8,915 nt of DNA from a bacterium (GTDB lineage Bacteria; RBG-13-66-14): contig JAPLSK010000179.1 in NCBI GenBank assembly GCA_026398675.1, positions 1 to 8,915 of the forward strand. The letters are read 5' to 3'. The position numbers and the translations under genes are program-made. Shown here piece by piece: positions 5,792 to 8,915 of the stretch. The notes under the pieces are model-generated. The model saw only the letters and a list, made by a program, of their open reading frames with translations. It made no database searches and was not told where the DNA came from. Each line of letters starts with the position of its first letter. Within the stretch, counting starts at the first letter, position 1.

Positions 5792-6892
5792 ATGGTCCCG
5801 TACAACATCCTGGTGATAAATCCCGGCTCCACCTCGACTAAGGTGGCCGTTTACACCGACGAGGAGCCGATTCACGAGCGGAACCTCCAGCACGTCAAGT
5901 TCGACCTGGAGGGTTTTCCGAAAATCTGGGACCAGTACGGCTTCCGCAAACGGATAATCCTGGCGTTTCTGGAGGAGGTGGGATTCGATCTGGCAAAACT
6001 TTCCGCGGTGGTGGGGCGCGGCGGCTTGTTCCAGCCCGTGGTCTCCGGAACCTACGCGGTCAACCAGCAGATGATTTCAGACGGCCGGATGGGCTTCTCG
6101 GGTGAGCACGCCAGCAACCTCGGCTGCGCCCTGGCCTACGGCATCGCCTGGGACCTGGACATCCCGAGCTACATCGTGGACCCGCCGTCGGTGGACGAGT
6201 TCCCGCCGGTGGTCAAGCTCTCCGGGCTCCCCGAGCTGCCGAGGCGGAGCCTCTTCCACGCGCTGAACGTGAAGGCCACGGCGCGGCACGCCGCCAAGGA
6301 TATGGGCAAGTCCCTGTCCGAGATAAACATCATCGTGGCCCACCTGGGGGGCGGCATCTCCATCGTCGCCCTGGAGAAGGGCCGGGCCATCGAGGCCCAC
6401 AACGGCCTCTACGAGGGGCCGTACACGCCGGAGCGCGCGGGCACCCTCCCCACCTTCCCCCTCATGGAATGGGTGTACGAGGCGGCCAAGAAGGGCACCC
6501 CGCTGGAGAAGCTTACAAAGCGGTGCGTCGGCGGGGGCGGCCTGGTGGCCTACCTGGGGACCAACTCGGCCCGCGATGTGGAGGAGCGCGCCGAGAAGGG
6601 CGACAAGGAGGCCCTCTACTATCTCACCGGCATGCTCTACCAGGTCTCCTACTACATCGGCGCCGTATCCATCGCCCTCAAGGGTAAAGTGGACTGCATC
6701 GCCCTCACCGGCGGCATGGCCTACGGCAAGTTGATCGTGGAGCGGATAACGGACTGGGTGAGCTGGATCGCGCCGGTGAAGGTTTACCCGGGGCAGGACG
6801 AGATGGGGGCGCTGGCGCAGGGGGCGTTGCGGGTCCTGCGCGGCGAGGACCAGGCGCTGGAGTACCCCACCTACGTGGGCGACGAGGGGTAG
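5792..6892 (+). CDS. buk: Butyrate kinase (ASKHA acetokinase family)
   Basis: Butyrate kinase converts butyryl phosphate and ADP to butyrate and ATP, and some relatives prefer branched-chain acyl groups. The 366-residue product shows the acetokinase-family phosphate-binding motifs: INPGSTSTKVAVY (9-21), VGRGG (74-78), HLGGGISI (184-191) and LTGGMAYG (305-312). Blocks typical of Buk rather than AckA are PPSVDEF (131-137) and GPYTPERAGTLP (209-220). Acetate kinase is longer, at about 400 residues, and lacks these. I start at ATG 5792, with GGAGG four bases upstream. The in-frame ATG at 5729 lies inside the promoter -35 and would add 21 non-family residues. The gene stands alone with its own promoter and terminator. 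No phosphotransbutyrylase (ptb) gene lies in the window, so its acyl-phosphate supply is unknown. It is divergent from thi4 across about 150 bp. Confidence 0.93.
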   Translation: MVPYNILVINPGSTSTKVAVYTDEEPIHERNLQHVKFDLEGFPKIWDQYGFRKRIILAFLEEVGFDLAKLSAVVGRGGLFQPVVSGTYAVNQQMISDGRMGFSGEHASNLGCALAYGIAWDLDIPSYIVDPPSVDEFPPVVKLSGLPELPRRSLFHALNVKATARHAAKDMGKSLSEINIIVAHLGGGISIVALEKGRAIEAHNGLYEGPYTPERAGTLPTFPLMEWVYEAAKKGTPLEKLTKRCVGGGGLVAYLGTNSARDVEERAEKGDKEALYYLTGMLYQVSYYIGAVSIALKGKVDCIALTGGMAYGKLIVERITDWVSWIAPVKVYPGQDEMGALAQGALRVLRGEDQALEYPTYVGDEG

Positions 6893-6910
6893 GCGGTTCG
6901 CCGGACTTGG

Positions 6911-6936
6911 AAAAGGCCCCCGGGGGCCTTTTTATT
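6911..6936 (+). terminator. Rho-independent terminator of buk
   Basis: The arms AAAAGGCCCCC (6911-6921) and GGGGGCCTTTT (6922-6932) form a perfect palindrome followed by further T-rich sequence. It lies 18 bases after the buk stop. Confidence 0.9.
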
Positions 6937-6967
6937 TGGGGATCGTTTTACCTAAACGGACCGCCGC

Positions 6968-6994
6968 GGCGGGGATTAAAATCCCCGCCCTACA
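6968..6994 (+). repeat. Minimal form of the GCGGGGAT palindrome
   Basis: GGCGGGGATT (6968-6977) and AATCCCCGCC (6980-6989) enclose two A, followed by CTACATT. These are the same outer arms and right flank as the longer core at 7098-7157, 3022-3079 and 3238-3295, but with the 33-base interior replaced by a few bases. Confidence 0.75.
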
Positions 6995-7024
6995 TTCAGA
7001 AGCACGGTGGAGGGGCAATCTGGC

Positions 7025-7097
7025 GGGCGGGTCAGGAGACCCGCCCCTACGTCCTTACCTAGCGAAACCCCGTAGGGGCGACCGTCCACGGTCGCCC
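7025..7097 (+). repeat. Two facing CGTAGGGG/CCCCTACG palindromes
   Basis: Left hairpin: GGGCGGGTC (7025-7033), loop AGGA, GACCCGCCC (7038-7046), then CTACGTC. Right hairpin: CGTAG followed by GGGCGACCGT (7076-7085), CC, ACGGTCGCCC (7088-7097). The outer flanks CCCCTACG and CGTAGGGG face each other across 21 bases. Confidence 0.8.
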
Positions 7098-7157
7098 GCG
7101 GCGGGGATAGGAACCGAGCGAAGCGAGCTATGCCCCTGGCAAATCCCCGCCCTACAT
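7098..7157 (+). repeat. Third copy of the GCGGGGAT...ATCCCCGC core repeat
   Basis: These 60 bases are identical to the cores inside 2971-3092 and 3187-3308, from GCGGCGGGGATAGG to CCGCCCTACAT. The interior carries GAGCGAAGCGAGC, which contains GCGAAGC, a sequence known to form an unusually stable DNA mini-hairpin. The core is joined directly to the right arm of the preceding palindrome. Confidence 0.88.
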
Positions 7158-7161
7158 TCCC

Positions 7162-7206
7162 CCTCTCCCCTCTGGGGAGAGGCGCGCCTACGGGCTGGGG
7201 TGAGGG
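7162..7206 (+). repeat. Triloop hairpin plus CGCGCCTACGGGCTGGGG module
   Basis: CCTCTCCCC (7162-7170), loop TCT and GGGGAGAGG (7174-7182) are followed by CGCGCCTACGGGCTGGGG and TGAGGG. It is the same module as 3129-3172, with an extra G-C pair in the stem. Confidence 0.75.
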
Positions 7207-7214
7207 GTGAAAAC

Positions 7215-7253
7215 GGGCGGACCGGTTGGCCCGCCCCTACGACATCGCAATTT
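7215..7253 (+). repeat. Palindrome with CCCTACG-ACATCGCAATT flank
   Basis: GGGCGGACC (7215-7223), loop GGTT and GGCCCGCCC (7228-7236), with one mismatch, precede CTACGACATCGCAATTT. The flank matches the one following the core repeats at 3092 and 3308. It sits 12 bases downstream of the stop of the propeller gene and might help to end its transcript. Confidence 0.65.
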
Positions 7254-7264
7254 GGCGCCGGGTT

Positions 7265-8395
7265 CTATTCCACGTCGGGGCCGGCGCGCAGGCAGTACAC
7301 GTTCCCTAAAAAATCCCCCACGTACACGAAGCCCTCGACCACGGCGGGGACGCCGTCCTCCACAATCCCCGGCACGTTGTACTCCCATACCACCGAGGCG
7401 TCGGCGGCGGCGAGGCAGCTAACGGTGTTATCCCGGCCAAAGAAGACATTCCCATCGGCGATCGCCACGCCGGCAATCACCGCCCCGTCGTAGGTCCTCT
7501 CCCACACCTCGGCCCCCGAGGCCGCGTCCAGGCAGTAAACCGTGTCATCGGCGGCGAAGACGACGTAGGTCCCGTCGCTCTCGGGTTTGCTGGGGAAGTC
7601 CTTGCCCGAGGCGTACTCCCAGGCTACGGCGCCGTCGGAGGTGTTCCGGGCGGTCAGGTTGCCGTAGCCGTCAGCGGTGTAAAGGAAGTCGCCGCTCAGC
7701 TCCGGCCGGCGGTGGATGTAGTTCGTCGCCGGCGACCGCCAGACGACCGAGCCGTCGGCGTTGTCCAGGCAGGTGACGAAGTTCCCCCCGTTGTACTCGG
7801 CCAGATATATGTAATAGCTTACGGCGGTCGAGGTCATGAAGAGGTCGGAGGGGTAGTGCCAGACCGTGGAGCCGTCGGCCTCGGCGAGGCAGTAGAGGTC
7901 GTTGGTGCCGGAGGGGGCGTAGTGGCCGTCGGCGAACACTAGACCGGCGGTTAGGCTGGGGCCGGTGGTCAGGACGCCCGAGAGGTCCTTGCGCCACTGT
8001 TCGGTCCCGTCGGCGGCGCCCAGGGCGAAGAGGGTTTTCGAGGACTCCCACCCGTCGTCGGTGTGGCTGTTGACGAAAACGAGGCCCTGGCCGTTCACGG
8101 CGGCGCTCTCCAAAATGGGTCCGTCGGCGGTGAACCGCCAGACCTCCGCGCCGTCCACGGCATTCAGGCAGTAGAAGTTGCCGTCCCGGCTGCCGATGAA
8201 GACGTCCCCTTCGTACACCGCCGGCCGTGCGACCACGGCGCCGCCGGTGGTGAAGGTCCAGACCAGGCGCGGGAGGTCGCCGTCCCCATCGCCATCGCCG
8301 TCCCCGTCGCCGTCGGCGGGGGTGGTGCAGAAAAGGAGGCCGAAGGAGAGTATCAGGGCTGAAATGAGCAGGAAGATGATCGCCGTTGGGCGCAT
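7265..8395 (-). CDS. Exported eight-bladed PQQ-repeat beta-propeller protein
   Basis: The 376-residue product begins with a signal sequence or membrane anchor (hydrophobic residues about 5-22, then Cys23). A linker of six Asp-Gly pairs plus Asp follows at about 28-40. The remainder is a PQQ/BamB-like propeller. I count eight blades, each ending in a DGxxxW or AxxVW strand (VWRF, QWRK, VWHY, VWRS, AWEY, VWER, VWEY, with VWTF closing the ring) and most carrying YCL or a close variant. Such proteins act outside the cytoplasm as scaffolds (BamB), sensors or enzyme-like propellers. Nothing here shows PQQ-enzyme catalytic residues. LLFC is a poor lipobox because of Phe at -1, so lipidation is uncertain. 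The ATG at 8395 has AAAGGCGG upstream. The gene is single, and its promoter and leader are duplicated. The partner and precise job are unknown. Confidence 0.88.
   Translation of the reverse strand: MRPTAIIFLLISALILSFGLLFCTTPADGDGDGDGDGDGDLPRLVWTFTTGGAVVARPAVYEGDVFIGSRDGNFYCLNAVDGAEVWRFTADGPILESAAVNGQGLVFVNSHTDDGWESSKTLFALGAADGTEQWRKDLSGVLTTGPSLTAGLVFADGHYAPSGTNDLYCLAEADGSTVWHYPSDLFMTSTAVSYYIYLAEYNGGNFVTCLDNADGSVVWRSPATNYIHRRPELSGDFLYTADGYGNLTARNTSDGAVAWEYASGKDFPSKPESDGTYVVFAADDTVYCLDAASGAEVWERTYDGAVIAGVAIADGNVFFGRDNTVSCLAAADASVVWEYNVPGIVEDGVPAVVEGFVYVGDFLGNVYCLRAGPDVE
8276..8314 (-). repeat. Coding Asp-Gly microsatellite
   Basis: Thirteen codons alternate GAY and GGN, encoding six Asp-Gly pairs and a final Asp between the signal region and the propeller. 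The hexamer-like array could change length by slippage in 6-bp steps without loss of frame. Asp-Gly arrays often bind Ca2+. Confidence 0.85.
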
Positions 8396-8425
8396 CGGAA
8401 CCGCCTTTCACGCTGTGAGCTATTG

Positions 8426-8455
8426 AGTAAACCATCCCGGGTCGCGGTTTGTCAA
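8426..8455 (-). promoter_or_regulatory. Gene-proximal promoter of the propeller gene
   Basis: On the minus strand TTGACA (8455-8450) is a perfect -35, followed by 18 bp and TTTACT (8431-8426) preceded by TGG as an extended -10. The predicted start site lies about 25 bases from the ATG. Confidence 0.65.
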
Positions 8456-8490
8456 GCCGGGGCAACCGCCTTTCACGCTGTGAGCTATTG

Positions 8491-8520
8491 AGTAAACCAT
8501 CCCGGGTCGCGGTTTGTCAA
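8491..8520 (-). promoter_or_regulatory. Distal duplicate promoter of the propeller gene
   Basis: This is the same TTGACA, 18 bp, TTTACT array as the proximal promoter, displaced by exactly 65 bp. Transcripts from it would carry the proximal promoter and a second leader copy. Confidence 0.6.
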
Positions 8521-8575
8521 GCCGGGGCGGCGTCCGGCCGGCGTCCGACCCTCGCCACGGCCCTTGACTCGCATT

Positions 8576-8724
8576 TGTGATGACGTAGGGGCGGCCCCGT
8601 GGGATGCATCCCCTGCGGGCCGCTGTGTTTCGCCCCTCACCCCCGGTTGCGATGACGTAGGGGCGACCCGTAGGACGAGTCCTCTGTGGTCGCCCGCGGG
8701 CCGACCTGAAGGTCGGCCCCTACG
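8576..8724 (+). repeat. Three adjacent CGTAGGGGC-family palindromes
   Basis: First: GTGATGACGTAGGG, then GCGGCCC (8591-8597) pairing with GGGCCGC (8617-8623) around an inner palindrome GGGATGCATCCC (8601-8612). Second: TTGCGATGACGTAG, then GGGCGACC (8661-8668) with GGTCGCCC (8688-8695) around AGGAC-GA-GTCCT. Third: GGGCCGACCT (8698-8707), GA, AGGTCGGCCC (8710-8719), then CTACG. The second and third together are bounded by CGTAGGGG and CCCCTACG. The rest of 8529-8915 holds no gene that I can support. Confidence 0.8.
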
Positions 8725-8750
8725 AGGGTGTCGCGCAATTTGATCAAATC

Positions 8751-8779
8751 CCGTAGGGTGGGGGCTCCGTACCCCGCCC
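8751..8779 (+). repeat. CCGTAG-flanked palindrome
   Basis: CCGTA is followed by GGGTGGGG (8756-8763), an 8-base loop and CCCCGCCC (8772-8779), with one G-T pair. It is a looser member of the same superfamily. Confidence 0.5.
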
Positions 8780-8787
8780 GTTTTACC

Positions 8788-8831
8788 CCCCTCCCTAGCC
8801 CGTAGGCGAGCCTCCCCCCAGAGGGGGGAGG
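8788..8831 (-). repeat. Inverted copy of the triloop hairpin module
   Basis: Read on the minus strand the hairpin is CCTCCCCCC, loop TCT, GGGGGGAGG (8831-8811). It is followed by CTCGCCTACGGGCTAGGG, the same module as 3129-3172 and 7162-7206 in the opposite orientation. The stem has changed in both arms. Confidence 0.75.
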
Positions 8832-8915
8832 GAAATTACGGCAGCCCTCACCCGGCCCCGCGCCTCGCAGGCCACCCGCGGGTCTACTGGACAATTGAAT
8901 AGATGCTTGACTCAA

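Larger units (their letters stand above)
8399..8528 (-). repeat. Perfect 65-bp tandem duplication of promoter and leader
   Basis: Positions 8399-8463 and 8464-8528 are identical at every base by direct comparison. Each unit carries a promoter and the AAAGGCGG ribosome-site sequence of the propeller gene. Only the copy next to the ATG can serve translation. Confidence 0.97.

Noticed and set aside
6936..7493. Long plus-strand open frame across the second repeat field
   Set aside because: It translates the palindromic repeats and antisense of the propeller gene. The same repeat-derived peptide (AGIGTERSELCPWQIPALH) also appears in the frame at about 3022-3079, so it is a repeat artefact.
8325..8330. 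Lipobox at Cys23 of the propeller protein
   Set aside because: The sequence before the Cys is LLF, and Phe at -1 is not accepted by the usual consensus, so I do not call it a lipoprotein.
8637..8915. Minus-strand open frame of 92 codons at the right edge
   Set aside because: It runs through three palindromes and an inverted hairpin module, has no ribosome site or family motif, and has arginine/glycine-rich composition typical of shadow frames in GC-rich DNA.

Overview
The window is GC-rich bacterial DNA of about 65% by eye, with mostly leading or divergent single-gene units, clear sigma70-type promoters and long stretches of palindromic intergenic repeats. The gene set is thymidylate kinase, CNNM/CorC proteins, a Thi4 thiazole synthase, butyrate kinase and a PQQ-type beta-propeller. 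Together with the repeat-rich style this fits an uncultivated, probably anaerobic bacterial lineage. Coatesbacteria-like genomes come to mind, but that is an impression and not a placement.

Layout, left to right. Positions 1-423 (minus) hold the N-terminal 141 codons of thymidylate kinase, cut by the window edge. A 100-bp divergent promoter region separates it from a plus-strand pair of CNNM/CorC-type membrane proteins. The first is intact (524-1762). The second (1759-2926) starts in an ATGA overlap but is broken by a frameshift and a shortened linker. From 2927 to about 3370 lies a repeat field with a 216-bp-spaced duplication. A free-standing secreted peptide with 19 cysteines (3476-3760) follows, with its own promoter and a bidirectional terminator.

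The minus strand then carries a Thi4-family enzyme (5639-4827) and, 42 bp downstream, an AT-richer DUF3800 gene (4784-3993) that looks acquired. Between the DUF3800 gene and the cysteine-rich peptide is a 190-bp gap with an orphan plus-strand promoter. Butyrate kinase (5792-6892, plus) is divergent from thi4, with its own promoter and terminator. A second repeat field (about 6965-7245) leads to a minus-strand exported eight-bladed propeller protein (8395-7265). Its promoter and leader are present twice as a perfect 65-bp tandem duplication. A third repeat field fills 8575-8831.

The genes do not form one pathway. They are housekeeping and accessory single units separated by repeats. The points most worth following are the repeat superfamily (hairpins whose arms change together while the flanks stay constant), the Thi4 that has Thr where relatives carry the sulfur-donor Cys or His, the cysteine-rich exported peptide, and the duplicated promoter. 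Four putative promoters share an extended -10 of the form TGnTAnnnT, and a fifth (the propeller gene) has TGnTTTACT.
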